DNA of 64,000 nt from the NCBI GenBank assembly GCA_018266615.1, contig JAFEAB010000096.1, positions 62,001 to 126,000 on the forward strand, given 5' to 3'. Positions within the stretch are counted from its first letter, which is position 1; each line of letters begins with the position of its first letter. A program made the translations under genes and the position numbers. The notes under the pieces are model-generated. The model was not told the origin of the DNA, ran no database searches, and worked only from the letters and a program-made list of their open reading frames with translations. Source of the stretch: Bacteroidota bacterium (GTDB lineage Bacteria > Bacteroidota > Bacteroidia > Chitinophagales > Chitinophagaceae). Shown piece after piece: positions 33,046 through 43,500 of this stretch.

Positions 33046-35490
33046 ATGACGATTTCTTATGATTGGTTGTGCAGATACCTGCCTACAGATAAAGTTTCGG
33101 TGCAACAGGCCATCAGCCCCGAAAAACTATCCCTGATTCTCACCTCGATCGGACTGGAGGTAGAAAGCCTGGAGAAAAGGGAAAATATCCGGGGCGGACT
33201 GGAAGGCCTGGTAGTGGGTGAAGTCCTTTCCTGCGAAAACCACCCGAATGCCGACAAGTTAAAAGTTACCACTGTAAACATTGGGCTGGAGAATCCGTTG
33301 CAAATTGTATGCGGTGCCGCCAATGTTGCAACCGGGCAAAAAGTAATTGTGGCCCCCATCGGCATAATGGTACACCCGGTAGCCGGTAATGATTTTCAAA
33401 TTAAAAAGGCAAAGATCCGTGGTGTGGAAAGCCAGGGAATGATTTGTGCCGAAGACGAAGTGGGGCTTGGCACCAGCCACGAAGGAATCAAAATTCTTAA
33501 AGCCAGTCTGGCGCCGGGAACCCCGCTAAAGCAGGTTTTCGAGGTGAAGACAAATTACATTTTTGAAATCGGGCTTACCCCCAACCGGACCGATGCCATG
33601 AGCCACCTGGGTGTGGCCCGCGATGTATGCGCCTACCTTTCTTACCACCTGGGAGAAGAAATATTACCGGTAAGCCCTCTTAAAAACCAAGGCATTCATA
33701 ACGGGAATCAACAAACGATTTCAATCCAAAACAATTTCCCCGATGGTTGCCGGCGATTTTGTGCCATACTCATCCAAAATATTGAAGTTAAAGAAAGCCC
33801 TTTATGGATCAGAGAAAACCTGACTGCCATTGGCGTGAACAGCATCAACAATATTGTTGACATCACCAATTACATCCTGCATGAAACAGGCCAGCCGCTG
33901 CATGCTTACGATGCAGATATGGTTTTGGGAAACCAACTCCTTGTTCGTCCCGCCACCGATGGGGAACCCTTTATCACCCTCGATGGAAAAGAAAGAAAAT
34001 TGTCGGCAGGTGATATCGTTATTGCGGATGCAGAAAAGCCCCTATGCCTTGCCGGGGTTTATGGCGGACTGAAAAGCGGAGTTACCGGCACCACAAAAAA
34101 CATTATCCTGGAGAGTGCCTGGTTTAACCCGGTAAATATCCGACGTACCTCCCTTAAGCAAAATTTAAGAACCGATGCGGCAACCCGATTTGAAAAAGGA
34201 GTGGATATAGGGATTACGGATCACGTATTAACCAGGGCCGCTGCCCTTATTGCCGGTTCCTGCCGGGGGGCAGCCGTTGGTTTACCGATTGATCTTTTCA
34301 CACAAAAACCCGCTCCGGTAATTGTAACTCTTCTTTTTTCCTATTTGGAAAAATTGAGTGGTAAAAATTATTCCCCGCAGTCGGTAATAAAAATATTAAC
34401 CAACCTTGGTTTTACCCTGGTGGAAATGGAGGATGATAAACTGGTTGTAGAAGTACCCACCAGTAAATCAGACATCCGGCTTCCGGCCGACCTGGTAGAA
34501 GAAATAATGCGTATAGATGGGCTGGATAATATCCAAATCCCCAAAGGAATTTTCATTACCCCTGCCATCGACCACCTGGCAACCCCTCTTGCCTGTGCCG
34601 AAAAAGCCGCTAATCTGTTGATAGGCATGGGTTTTTATGAAACCTTCACCAACAGCATCAGCAATAGTGCCATTTATTCCGAAACGGAACAGGCCGCATC
34701 CGTAAGAATGCTCAACAGCCTAAGCTCTGAACTGGATATGATGCGGCCACAAATGTTACAATCGGCTTTGCAGGTGATACAACACAACCAAAACCACAGA
34801 AATACGAATATTCGCTGTTTCGAATTCGGCAAAACCTATCGAAACGAAAAGGAGGGTATTACAGAAAATAAAAAGCTGGCCATTTATATTTCAGGGAATA
34901 ATTCCGAAGCGGGCTGGAGAACAAAACCCAAACCCGCAGATTTTTTCCAACTAAAATCAGTAATTGAAATCCTCCTTTCTTCTCTTTATTCGGGCAGCAT
35001 TCATTTTGAGGCATTGGAAATGGAACATTATTCAAACGCTGCCCTTATCAAAATTAAAAAACAAGTTGTTGGGTTCTTAGGGGAGACGGGGCCTTCCACC
35101 CTTAAATCATTCGATCTCAAGCAGCCCGTATTTTATGCTGAAATAAATTGGGACACGATGTTGCCCATAATTACCAAACAACAGGTAACTTACCGGGAAA
35201 TCCCTAAATACCCTGCGGTTACCCGCGACTTGTCGCTGGTGTTAGACAGAAAAGTAAGTTATGGCGATTTGAGAGATACCGTAAACCTGTTAAACCTGCC
35301 TGAAATTAAGCGGGTTTCCCTTTTCGATCTTTTTGAAAGTGATAAACTGGGGGAAAACAAAAAGGCCATGGCTCTAAGTTTTACCCTGCTGGATGAAAAC
35401 AAAACCATGACCGATGCAGAAACCGACCTGCTGATGAATAAATTAATTGGCGCCTTTGAAACCAGAAACGGCGCCATCATCAGAAAATAA
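33046..35490 (+). CDS. pheT: Phenylalanine--tRNA ligase beta subunit
   Basis: This 814-residue subunit pairs with PheS to charge tRNA-Phe. Domains: tRNA-binding OB fold (about 40-150, VVGEVLSCENHPNADKLKVT), B3/B4 editing domain (about 200-390, GVNSINNIVDITNYIL), B5 (about 410-490, LVEEIMRIDG) and a C-terminal FDX-ACB anticodon-binding domain (about 720-814, YPAVTRDLSLVLD). Length is normal. pheS is not in the window. The coiled-coil gene begins 1 bp after its stop codon. Confidence 0.96.
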   Translation: MTISYDWLCRYLPTDKVSVQQAISPEKLSLILTSIGLEVESLEKRENIRGGLEGLVVGEVLSCENHPNADKLKVTTVNIGLENPLQIVCGAANVATGQKVIVAPIGIMVHPVAGNDFQIKKAKIRGVESQGMICAEDEVGLGTSHEGIKILKASLAPGTPLKQVFEVKTNYIFEIGLTPNRTDAMSHLGVARDVCAYLSYHLGEEILPVSPLKNQGIHNGNQQTISIQNNFPDGCRRFCAILIQNIEVKESPLWIRENLTAIGVNSINNIVDITNYILHETGQPLHAYDADMVLGNQLLVRPATDGEPFITLDGKERKLSAGDIVIADAEKPLCLAGVYGGLKSGVTGTTKNIILESAWFNPVNIRRTSLKQNLRTDAATRFEKGVDIGITDHVLTRAAALIAGSCRGAAVGLPIDLFTQKPAPVIVTLLFSYLEKLSGKNYSPQSVIKILTNLGFTLVEMEDDKLVVEVPTSKSDIRLPADLVEEIMRIDGLDNIQIPKGIFITPAIDHLATPLACAEKAANLLIGMGFYETFTNSISNSAIYSETEQAASVRMLNSLSSELDMMRPQMLQSALQVIQHNQNHRNTNIRCFEFGKTYRNEKEGITENKKLAIYISGNNSEAGWRTKPKPADFFQLKSVIEILLSSLYSGSIHFEALEMEHYSNAALIKIKKQVVGFLGETGPSTLKSFDLKQPVFYAEINWDTMLPIITKQQVTYREIPKYPAVTRDLSLVLDRKVSYGDLRDTVNLLNLPEIKRVSLFDLFESDKLGENKKAMALSFTLLDENKTMTDAETDLLMNKLIGAFETRNGAIIRK

Positions 35491-35491
35491 A

Positions 35492-35779
35492 ATGGAAAAA
35501 ATCAGCGACTATATCACCCGGATTAAGGACAGGTTACAAACCCTGGTGAAGCGGTATGACGATTTGAAAAAAAATCATTCCAGACAGGAAATAAAAATTC
35601 AAAAACTGGAATCAGAAAAATCGGAGTTACTCAATAAAATAAGGATTCTCGAAGAACAGCAGTATTTATTAAAAGCTTCAGCAGGTAAAATGAATGAAGC
35701 CGACAAAGTTGCTTTTGAAAAAGTACTGAATGGGTATATCAAACAAATTGACCAATGCATCCAAATGTTGCAACAATAA
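35492..35779 (+). CDS. Short coiled-coil protein upstream of zapA
   Basis: This 95-residue protein is nearly all charged heptad-like helix (for example LKKNHSRQEIKIQKLESEKSE) with no other motif. The ATG at 35492 was chosen because an earlier start at 35447 lies inside pheT and adds 15 residues not in the helix. Its size, coiled coil and place between pheT and zapA recall a ZapB-like cell-division partner, but this is inference from position; sequence identity to E. coli ZapB is not evident. Confidence 0.75.
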   Translation: MEKISDYITRIKDRLQTLVKRYDDLKKNHSRQEIKIQKLESEKSELLNKIRILEEQQYLLKASAGKMNEADKVAFEKVLNGYIKQIDQCIQMLQQ

Positions 35780-35787
35780 TTTGAAAA

Positions 35788-36078
35788 ATGGACGAACTCA
35801 TTCCCATAAATATTATCATTGCCGACCGTAGTTACCGTATCCGCACCCTTCCGGAGCACGAAGAGGTTATCAGAAAAACATTGAAACAGATAAATGATAA
35901 AATCATTGAATACAAAACCCAGTTTGCCGGGAAAGACATGCAGGATTATATTGCCATGGTAGTAATTTGGTTTGCCACCCAGACTAATCAGGAAAACGAC
36001 AATTCCCTGCATGCAGATGAAATAATCAATCAACTAAAGCTAATGGAAAAACTGCTGGATGGTGCAGAAATTGGTTAA
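35788..36078 (+). CDS. zapA: Cell division protein ZapA
   Basis: This 96-residue protein stabilises FtsZ bundles at the division ring. The N-terminal INIIIADRSYRIRTLPEHEEVIRKTLKQIN and the following helix match ZapA, and the C-terminal part is a coiled coil for tetramer formation. It lies 8 bp after the coiled-coil gene. In many Bacteroidota zapA is close to rny; here a large gene lies between them. Confidence 0.88.
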   Translation: MDELIPINIIIADRSYRIRTLPEHEEVIRKTLKQINDKIIEYKTQFAGKDMQDYIAMVVIWFATQTNQENDNSLHADEIINQLKLMEKLLDGAEIG

Positions 36079-36192
36079 CATCCCCCTTTTTTTATTAATA
36101 TATTTTTATATTTATTTTATCACATATCTTCGGGAAAGATTATTTATTGAACAGAAGAAGAAGCACCATTGGGATAATAAAGTTTTTCCTAT

Positions 36193-39100
36193 ATGAAATC
36201 TTTACTGATCAAACTCTGCTGTATAGTTTTTATTATTTTCCCCCTATACCTGCAGGCGCAAACCGTAATTCAGGATTGGGCAACAATAACAAGTAATATT
36301 ACTGCAAAACCATGGTCAATTGTAACAGATCATTCGGGGAATATTTATGTTCAAAATACCAATGGCTCAATTAGCAAAATTTCTCAATCGGGAGTAGTAG
36401 ATATTTACTTTATGCATTATGGCGTAAATGCACATCCGGATGCCATTTCTACAGATGCATTGGGAAATATTTATATTATAATGGACTATATTTTCGGAAC
36501 AATTCTGAGGATAAATTCTTCCGGAATGATCACAGGTTCCTGGTCTGTAGGGAATGATACCCAACCTGTAGGAATTGTGCCGGATGCCAATGGAAATATA
36601 TTTACGGTAAATCTCGGCAACAATACCATCAGTAAAATTAGTGCAGATGGAACAGTTACGCAAGCGTGGGCAACATTGGTAAGTGGCGCCTCTCCGTCCG
36701 GAATAGCCATTGACGCTTCGGGGAATCTTTATACCACTAATGGAGGAAACAATACAGTTAGCAAAATAACCCCAGATGGTATTGTAACAGATGCGTGGGC
36801 AACAACCGCAGAAATGGGCTATGCCTTATCTATTGATGTAAGCGGAAATGTTTATATGGGGGGAGTGGGGACTGTAAGCAATGGGAATGGGGGATATGTA
36901 GCTACGTTAACCAAAATACCTCCTTCCGGTGGCACAAACATTCAGCCATTCATGGCATTTGCGGGTAGTAACAGTATAGCAGGAATCACTTCTGATGCTT
37001 CCGGGAATGTGTTTGCTGCTATTAAACTGAACAATTCACAGAGTAAAATTTCCAAATTATCTCCTGAAGGTACAATAATTCAATCATGGCCAATTGGTAC
37101 CAACTTAGGTTTTGGCAATTGGCCTATAACCATTGATGGATCAGGTAATATTTACACTGCCAATGCAGGTAATGGTACCGTTAGTAAATTGTCATCTGCA
37201 GGGCAGTTCACAGAAACATGGGCTTCACTTTTACTTCCTATAGGCCCAAGGAAAATTACAGTTGCCCCCAATGGCAATTTTTTTATAGCAAATCAAAGGA
37301 ATAATACGGTAAGTAAAATAACCCCAAGTGGAACAGTGAGCCAGGATTGGGCTATTTTAGCAGATGATGCTGAACCGGTAGATGTAGTTACAGATTTATC
37401 AGGAAATGTTTTTACGGCGAACTATGGGTTAAACACGATTAGCAAAATAACTCCTGATGGAACAGCTTCTGTTGCATGGGCCACCCTGGCATCAAATGCC
37501 AACCCGAATGCGCTTGCCGTAAATTCATCCGGGGATATTTTTTCAGCTAATCCAACGAATAGCACAATCAGTAAAATAAGCGCAAATGGAACCACAATTC
37601 AAACATGGGCTTCACTGGATGGAAATGCGTACCCAGTAGATATAGCCTTTGATAATTTAGGGAATTTGTTCATCCTCAATCTCAACAATCATACCATAAG
37701 TAAAATAATTCCGGATGGTACAGTAACCCAGATATTTGCTCAACTTTCAAATACCGGTTCAGCCTATTGTTTGGCAATTGATGCATCTAACAATATTTAT
37801 ACTGCGAATTATAATAACAACACCTTAAGTAAAATAACCCCCAATGGAACGATAACAGATGTGTGGGCTATATTGGCGAATAATGCCCAGCCTATGGGTA
37901 TATCAATTGATGCATCTGGAAATATCTATACCGCCAACTATGGCAATAACACCATAAGCAAAATCGCTCCGGATGGAACGGTAACACAGGATTATGGAAT
38001 CCTTGCAGTCGGGGCCAACCCTATTTCTGTATTAACTGATACATCGGAGAATATTTATACTACGAATTTTAACAACAATACCGTTAGTAAAATTATACCT
38101 GTTCCCCAACCCGGCTCAGCTTTAAATTTTGACGGCATAAACGATTACGTAAGCATTCCGCATAATGCGCTTTTAAAACCATCTTCGGCCATTACCATTG
38201 AAGCATGGATAAAACCCGTGAACATCCATACCAATGCCTATAGTGAAATTTACAGGAAGGAAGATGGTAACGACCGCCATTTATTTTCTTTTCAAAACAA
38301 TGGCTCTATCCTTTCATTTGGGCTGGCTGTAGCAGGCGTTTATTCAGAACTGGACGTGCCAATAGCAGCGGCTGATTATGAAAACCAATGGGTGCATGTT
38401 GCTGCAACATTCGATGGAACGCTGAAAAAAATTTATCGCAACGGGATATTGATCGGCTCTCAATATGTAACCGGAACAATCGGAACTTCCGGCACCGCAC
38501 CAGCCTGTATTGGTTCGTTTGGAGGAGATGCAGAATTTTTTAATGGCACCATAGACGAGTTCAGTTTGTGGAACAGGGCATTAACGGCAACTGAAATCCA
38601 GGATAAAATGAATTGCGAAATAAACCCCGGCAGCCAAAATGGGATCATCGCTCTATACCATTTTAACCAGGGCACCGGCGGCAAAGTCAATACCGATATA
38701 AACATTTTGACAGATGCCGGAAGCAATCATTTGAATGGAACACTCACGAATTTTGCATTGAATGGTTTTTCTTCCAATTGGCTTTCAACCGGAGGCGTTC
38801 AAACCGGGCTGTCGTGCGGCGTTCCCTTTTCCCTTTGCCCCAGCGACAATTTTGCTATTACTTCCGATGTTAGCGGTAGCCAGTACCAGTGGCAAATTAA
38901 ATCCCCCGCCTCACAGGACTGGGCAGACCTTTTAAATCAACCCTCTGATTATTTTTCAACCACCAGCGCAACACAAACTATATCCCGGAATAACATAGAC
39001 AGCTACTGGACAGGCACACAATTCCGATGCAGGGTAGATAATGTGAATTACAGCAGCGTATATACCTTAAGTTTTAAAACGCAATGGACCGGCAACGTCT

Positions 39101-39282
39101 CAAACCTTTGGAGTGATGCGGGCAACTGGAGCTGCAGCATACTACCCGACCAAAATACAGATGTGATCATTTACAATGGTCCGGTAAACGTAAATATAAA
39201 CGGCGCCTGCAGAAGTATCCATATTATACCCGGCGTGAATCTTACTGTTGAATCAGGGTTTACACTTACCGTTACCCATTAA
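36193..39282 (+). CDS. Secreted beta-propeller (NHL/Vgb-like) protein with LamG-type domain
   Basis: This 1029-residue protein has a signal peptide (MKSLLIKLCCIVFIIFPLYLQAQ), then about fourteen repeats of roughly 40 residues (core GNIYTANYGNNTISKI, then SPDGTVTQ and WATLA) spanning residues 25-635, which fits one or two beta-propellers. A LamG/concanavalin-like domain follows (about 640-800, LNFDGINDYVSIPHNA...TIEAWIKPV), then an immunoglobulin-like part (about 870-960) and a SDAGNWS segment. There is no evident T9SS sorting domain at the C-terminus. The repeats have AT-rich codons compared with the neighbours. Ligand and role are unknown. Confidence 0.85.
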   Translation: MKSLLIKLCCIVFIIFPLYLQAQTVIQDWATITSNITAKPWSIVTDHSGNIYVQNTNGSISKISQSGVVDIYFMHYGVNAHPDAISTDALGNIYIIMDYIFGTILRINSSGMITGSWSVGNDTQPVGIVPDANGNIFTVNLGNNTISKISADGTVTQAWATLVSGASPSGIAIDASGNLYTTNGGNNTVSKITPDGIVTDAWATTAEMGYALSIDVSGNVYMGGVGTVSNGNGGYVATLTKIPPSGGTNIQPFMAFAGSNSIAGITSDASGNVFAAIKLNNSQSKISKLSPEGTIIQSWPIGTNLGFGNWPITIDGSGNIYTANAGNGTVSKLSSAGQFTETWASLLLPIGPRKITVAPNGNFFIANQRNNTVSKITPSGTVSQDWAILADDAEPVDVVTDLSGNVFTANYGLNTISKITPDGTASVAWATLASNANPNALAVNSSGDIFSANPTNSTISKISANGTTIQTWASLDGNAYPVDIAFDNLGNLFILNLNNHTISKIIPDGTVTQIFAQLSNTGSAYCLAIDASNNIYTANYNNNTLSKITPNGTITDVWAILANNAQPMGISIDASGNIYTANYGNNTISKIAPDGTVTQDYGILAVGANPISVLTDTSENIYTTNFNNNTVSKIIPVPQPGSALNFDGINDYVSIPHNALLKPSSAITIEAWIKPVNIHTNAYSEIYRKEDGNDRHLFSFQNNGSILSFGLAVAGVYSELDVPIAAADYENQWVHVAATFDGTLKKIYRNGILIGSQYVTGTIGTSGTAPACIGSFGGDAEFFNGTIDEFSLWNRALTATEIQDKMNCEINPGSQNGIIALYHFNQGTGGKVNTDINILTDAGSNHLNGTLTNFALNGFSSNWLSTGGVQTGLSCGVPFSLCPSDNFAITSDVSGSQYQWQIKSPASQDWADLLNQPSDYFSTTSATQTISRNNIDSYWTGTQFRCRVDNVNYSSVYTLSFKTQWTGNVSNLWSDAGNWSCSILPDQNTDVIIYNGPVNVNINGACRSIHIIPGVNLTVESGFTLTVTH

Positions 39283-39574
39283 GAAATAATATGTAAATTA
39301 TTTTTTATTATGCTTGTTTTCCGGTTATAAAATTTAAAACAGCAAATCCGATCTTCTTTACAAAAACAACATACTTCCTTCTTTACAGTTACCCAGGCAT
39401 TTTCTACATGTGGAATAATTCTGCATCTGTATTTCGTTCCAACTACTTACTTTATCCCATAAGGTTAATGGCTTCCGTAACTTGAGCCAAAAGCATTATC
39501 TTCGCTGACTATCTCCTAAAAAAAAATGGAGAAGAGATAATTCATTGTGAATCAAGTAAAAAACATATTATTTA
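39283..39574. other. Intergenic region before rny, 292 bp
   Basis: AT-rich sequence with a TATCTTCG near 39497, one base off the -7 consensus. No gene is supported. I looked for a 6S-like RNA, sometimes found near zapA, and could not recognise one. Confidence 0.4.
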
Positions 39575-41140
39575 ATGGATTTAAGTATAACCACACTTAT
39601 TATAGGCGCGGTTGCGCTCATTTTGGGAATTCTCCTGGGTAAAGTAATTTTTGCCGCTAATACCAAAAAGCAGGTAGAAGAGGCAGAATCCCAGGCTTCA
39701 AAAATCCTTGCAGACAGCCAGGCCCAGGCCGAAACCCTCAAAAAAGAAAAATTACTCGAGGCGAAAGAGAAATTTGTTCAACTGAAAGCGGAGCATGATA
39801 AAGAAGTCATGCAACGTAACCAGAAAATACATGAAGGTGAAAACAGGATAAAACAAAAAGAGCAAAGCCTGAACCAAAAAGACGCCAGCCTGGAAAGGCA
39901 ATTAAAGGAAAATGAGGGCATCAAAGAGAACCTGAACCGGCAAATTGAGATTGTAAATAATAAACGCACCGAACTGGAAAAGCACCAGGAAGAGCATATT
40001 CGCAGGCTGGAAAAAGTGGCCGGACTTTCTGCTGATGAGGCGAAAAAACAACTGATTGAGAGCCTCACCCACGAGGCTAAATCGGAAGCCATTGCCCTGC
40101 AGCAGGAAATTGTGGAGGAAGCCAAACAGAAGGCAGGAAAGGAAGCCCGAAAAATTGTTATCCAAACCATCCAACGTACTGCCGCTGAGCAAGCCATCGA
40201 AAATGCTATTTCCGTTTTTAACCTCGAAAGCGATGAAATTAAGGGTTCTATCATTGGCCGCGAAGGGCGTAACATCCGGGCAATTGAAGCAGCTACCGGT
40301 GTTGACCTCATTGTGGACGATACACCCGAAGCAATTATCCTTTCTTCCTTCGATCCCCTGCGCCGCGAAGTAGCCAGGCTTTCGCTGCAACGCCTCGTTT
40401 CAGATGGCCGCATCCACCCCGCCCGTATAGAGGAAGTGGTAGAAAAAACAAAAAGGCAGCTCGACGACCAGGTGATGGAAATTGGGGAAAGGACAGTGAT
40501 TGAATTGGGAATCCACGGAATGCACAAGGAACTGATTCGCATGGTGGGCAGGATGCGTTTCCGCTCTTCTTATGGCCAAAATTTATTGATGCACAGCAGG
40601 GAAACGGCAAATCTCTGTGCGATCATGGCTTCCGAACTCGGCCTCAACCCGAAACTGGCTAAACGAGCCGGTCTGCTCCACGACATTGGTAAAGTGCCGG
40701 ATGAAGAAACAGAATTAAGTCACGCATTACTGGGAGCTAAACTGGCTGAAAAATATGGGGAAAATCCGGCTGTGGTTAATGCGATCGGAGCCCACCATGA
40801 TGAAATGGAAATGGAGTTCGTGATATCACCCATCATCCAGGCCTGTGATGCCATCAGCGGCGCTCGCCCCGGAGCGAGGAGGGAAATCATGCAACAATAC
40901 CTTCAGCGCATCAAAGACCTTGAAAACCTGGCACTTGGGTATACAGGGGTAGAAAAAGCTTATGCTATTCAGGCAGGCCGGGAACTGCGGGTAATTGTAG
41001 AGGCCGATAAGGTAACTGATGCCGAAAGCGATAAACTCAGCTTCGAAATTGCCCAGAAGATTCAGACTGAAATGACCTTCCCGGGCCAGATCAAGGTAAC
41101 CGTAATCCGGGAAAAGAGGGCGGTTAATATAGCCCGGTAA
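39575..41140 (+). CDS. rny: Ribonuclease Y
   Basis: This 521-residue membrane-anchored endoribonuclease starts mRNA decay. It has one N-terminal transmembrane segment (about 5-25), a long coiled coil (about 30-200), a KH domain ([27 protein letters not shown], about 226-252) and an HD domain with [12 protein letters not shown] and GAHHDEME as metal ligands. Length is typical. It is a single gene, followed 88 bp later by rplS with its own promoter. Confidence 0.95.
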   Translation: MDLSITTLIIGAVALILGILLGKVIFAANTKKQVEEAESQASKILADSQAQAETLKKEKLLEAKEKFVQLKAEHDKEVMQRNQKIHEGENRIKQKEQSLNQKDASLERQLKENEGIKENLNRQIEIVNNKRTELEKHQEEHIRRLEKVAGLSADEAKKQLIESLTHEAKSEAIALQQEIVEEAKQKAGKEARKIVIQTIQRTAAEQAIENAISVFNLESDEIKGSIIGREGRNIRAIEAATGVDLIVDDTPEAIILSSFDPLRREVARLSLQRLVSDGRIHPARIEEVVEKTKRQLDDQVMEIGERTVIELGIHGMHKELIRMVGRMRFRSSYGQNLLMHSRETANLCAIMASELGLNPKLAKRAGLLHDIGKVPDEETELSHALLGAKLAEKYGENPAVVNAIGAHHDEMEMEFVISPIIQACDAISGARPGARREIMQQYLQRIKDLENLALGYTGVEKAYAIQAGRELRVIVEADKVTDAESDKLSFEIAQKIQTEMTFPGQIKVTVIREKRAVNIAR

Positions 41141-41198
41141 GACAGGGGCGGGTTTTAAAGTTTTCGGAGATAAACTTCCTCGTTTACAATTTTTCTCC

Positions 41199-41206
41199 TA
41201 CCTTTG
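41199..41206 (+). promoter_or_regulatory. Candidate -7 promoter box for rplS
   Basis: TACCTTTG, a full match to TAnnTTTG, lies 22 bp before the rplS ATG. Confidence 0.55.
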
Positions 41207-41228
41207 CCGTCCGTTAAAAATAATAGAG

Positions 41229-41594
41229 ATGAACGCAGTATCATTTGTTCATGAACAACTGACCAAAAAAGCAAATCATCCGGAATTTAAGTCCGGAGAT
41301 AATATTACCGTTAATTACCGCATTATTGAGGGATCCAAGGAACGTATCCAGGGTTTTAAGGGCGATGTAATTAAACGCCAGGGAGAAGGAATGACGGCTA
41401 CTTTTACCGTTCGTAAAATTAGCGATGGTGTAGGTGTGGAACGCCTTTTCCCGTTAAATTCACCCAATATTGAAAGTATTGTGGTTAACAAGGTAGGCCG
41501 TGTAAATAGGGCCAAACTGTATTACCTCCGTACCCGTAGTGGTAAGAGTGCCCGTATCAAAGAAAAAAGGATGGCTGTTGCTGCAAAAGCATAA
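41229..41594 (+). CDS. rplS: 50S ribosomal protein L19
   Basis: This 121-residue ribosomal protein sits at the 30S-50S interface. The sequence [31 protein letters not shown]... and [14 protein letters not shown]-like [15 protein letters not shown] followed by RRAKLYYLR-like [21 protein letters not shown] are diagnostic. Length is normal with a short C-terminal extension. trmD and rpsP, often next to rplS in other bacteria, are absent. Confidence 0.97.
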   Translation: MNAVSFVHEQLTKKANHPEFKSGDNITVNYRIIEGSKERIQGFKGDVIKRQGEGMTATFTVRKISDGVGVERLFPLNSPNIESIVVNKVGRVNRAKLYYLRTRSGKSARIKEKRMAVAAKA

Positions 41595-41614
41595 AATATT
41601 TAATATCAGAATAG

Positions 41615-41642
41615 GCGGAACGTTAATGTTCCGCTTTTTTTA
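41615..41642 (+). terminator. Rho-independent terminator after rplS
   Basis: GCGGAAC pairs with GTTCCGC around GTTAAT and is followed by a run of T residues, 20 bp after the rplS stop codon. Confidence 0.92.
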
Positions 41643-41742
41643 TGTTCAGCCTGTTGAAAAACGGCGTTAAACACCGAATAATTGAGGTCGTTAACAATAT
41701 GCCATATCAAAACATAGTATCTTTACATCTCAATTTCAAATT

Positions 41743-41988
41743 ATGATAATGTCCTCATTAAAGCCAGTACTCCTGCTGTCGATGCCGGGTGGAAGCGAAT
41801 GGATTTTCATTGTGATCATTGCCCTGCTCTTGTTTGGCGGAAAGAAAATTCCGGAACTGATGCGTGGCCTGGGCCGTGGTATCCGCGAGTTTAACGATGC
41901 CAAATCAAATGTTCGCAACGAGATTGAAGATGGTATGCGCGAAAAGGATACCCTTCCCAAACAACCGCAGAACCAGCAGCCGTCGTAA
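41743..41988 (+). CDS. tatA: Twin-arginine translocase subunit TatA/E-type
   Basis: This 81-residue protein has one N-terminal transmembrane helix (about 18-33, [14 protein letters not shown]) followed directly by the amphipathic helix [20 protein letters not shown] and a charged tail, the TatA/E layout. TatA forms the pore for folded proteins exported by the Tat system. tatC is not adjacent. The transcript ends in a strong terminator before gatA. Confidence 0.92.
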   Translation: MIMSSLKPVLLLSMPGGSEWIFIVIIALLLFGGKKIPELMRGLGRGIREFNDAKSNVRNEIEDGMREKDTLPKQPQNQQPS

Positions 41989-42013
41989 CGGATTGTGATT
42001 TTTTTGATAACCC

Positions 42014-42061
42014 TCAGCCGGAGTGTGTATTCCTGAAATGAATACTCCGGCTGATTTTTTT
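42014..42061 (+). terminator. Rho-independent terminator after tatA
   Basis: TCAGCCGGAGT pairs with ACTCCGGCTGA (11 bp), continuing with ATTC/GAAT, followed by seven T residues. It ends just before the gatA ATG at 42067. Confidence 0.9.
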
Positions 42062-42066
42062 GCTCT

Positions 42067-43500
42067 ATGTTTCATTATTCAGGCATCCTACCATACCAGC
42101 AGCAACTCCGTGATAATACCACCAGTTGCGAAGAAGCTACCCTTCATTACCTCCGTCAAATAGAAGAGTTTAAACACCTGAATGCTTTTGTTTCCGTTTT
42201 CACTGAAACTGCAATTGTTCGTTCCCGTGAGTTAGACCAGCGGAGGGCAAAGGGTTTGCCCATGCGCAGCCTCCATGGTGTTATCATTGCCCTGAAGGAT
42301 GTCATTTGTTATGAAGGCCACCCTGTTTCGGCAGCTTCCAAAATGCTGGAAGGTTTCACACCGGTGTACCATGCTTCGGCTGTTCAGTTTTTGCTGGAGG
42401 AAGAAGCCATCCTAATCGGATCTTGCAATTGCGACGAATTTGCCATGGGAAGCAGTAACGAAAATTCATTTTACGGTCCTGTAATCAATGGCAAAGGCCA
42501 ACACATGGTGCCGGGCGGATCTTCGGGTGGTAGTGCAGTAGCCGTGCAAACGGGCCAATGCATGGTAAGCCTGGGTTCCGATACAGGCGGCTCGGTAAGG
42601 CAACCCGCCGACTTTTGCGGGGTAATTGGATTTAAACCCGGTTATGGTATGGTTTCGCGATATGGCCTGATTGCCTATGCCTCTTCATTTGATCAGATTG
42701 GAATTTTTGGAAAGTACCTGGCTGATGTGCAAAAGGTTTTTAAAGTAATTGCACAACCCGATCCCAGAGATACTACGATGAACCAGGAAAAGAAATCAGG
42801 CTCTCCGATAACAACCTCTCCCCGCTTTGGATATTTTAAAGAGATGCTCCACCATCCTTCACTTGATCCGGAAATAGGAAAAGCTATTCGTCAGAAGTTG
42901 GAAAAACTGAAGGCCGCTGGATTGGAAGTAAAGGAATTCGATTTTCCGCTAATCGATTACATTGTTCCTGCATATTATGTTCTCACCACGGCTGAAGCAG
43001 GTAGTAATTTGTCGCGTTATGACGGGATTCGCTATGGCCATCGGGAGCAGAATTGTGAAACCGACCTGGTTTCATTTTATAAACAAAACCGGAGCAAGGG
43101 ATTTGGCAAGGAGGTTAAAAAGCGCATTATGTTGGGCACCTTTGTATTAAGCGCCGGCTATTATGACGCCTACTACCAAAAAGCACAACAGGTAAGAGGA
43201 AAATTAATTTCTCATCTTCAGTCTGTATTTCAGAAAATTGATTATTTGGTTCTCCCCAACAGCCCCGTAACGGCATGGCCCATAGGCAGTTTGAAAAACG
43301 ATCCCGTTGCAGTTTATCTTGCCGATGTTTTTACGGTCTATGCAAACCTTACCGGTGTGCCTGCCATTTCACTTCCTGCTTTTATACATAGTAATAACAT
43401 GCCTTTTGGATTCCAATTAATTGCCGCCCGGGGAGAAGATGTAAATTTGCTTCAAATGGCAACAGCCATTTTTGATGGAAAAGAAAATACGCATATATAA
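42067..43500 (+). CDS. gatA: Aspartyl/glutamyl-tRNA amidotransferase subunit A
   Basis: This 477-residue amidase releases ammonia from glutamine for transamidation of Glu-tRNA(Gln) or Asp-tRNA(Asn). The Ser-cisSer-Lys triad is intact: Lys77 in IALKDV, Ser152 in PGGSSGGS and Ser176 in SDTGGSVRQP, with the spacing of GatA. VSRYGLIAYASSFDQIG is also typical. Its final 26 bp overlap the next gene. gatB and gatC are elsewhere. Confidence 0.95.
   Translation: MFHYSGILPYQQQLRDNTTSCEEATLHYLRQIEEFKHLNAFVSVFTETAIVRSRELDQRRAKGLPMRSLHGVIIALKDVICYEGHPVSAASKMLEGFTPVYHASAVQFLLEEEAILIGSCNCDEFAMGSSNENSFYGPVINGKGQHMVPGGSSGGSAVAVQTGQCMVSLGSDTGGSVRQPADFCGVIGFKPGYGMVSRYGLIAYASSFDQIGIFGKYLADVQKVFKVIAQPDPRDTTMNQEKKSGSPITTSPRFGYFKEMLHHPSLDPEIGKAIRQKLEKLKAAGLEVKEFDFPLIDYIVPAYYVLTTAEAGSNLSRYDGIRYGHREQNCETDLVSFYKQNRSKGFGKEVKKRIMLGTFVLSAGYYDAYYQKAQQVRGKLISHLQSVFQKIDYLVLPNSPVTAWPIGSLKNDPVAVYLADVFTVYANLTGVPAISLPAFIHSNNMPFGFQLIAARGEDVNLLQMATAIFDGKENTHI

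Noticed and set aside
39283-39574. 6S RNA between zapA region and rny
   Set aside because: No recognisable long hairpin with a central bulge was found by eye; only a covariance-model search could decide.
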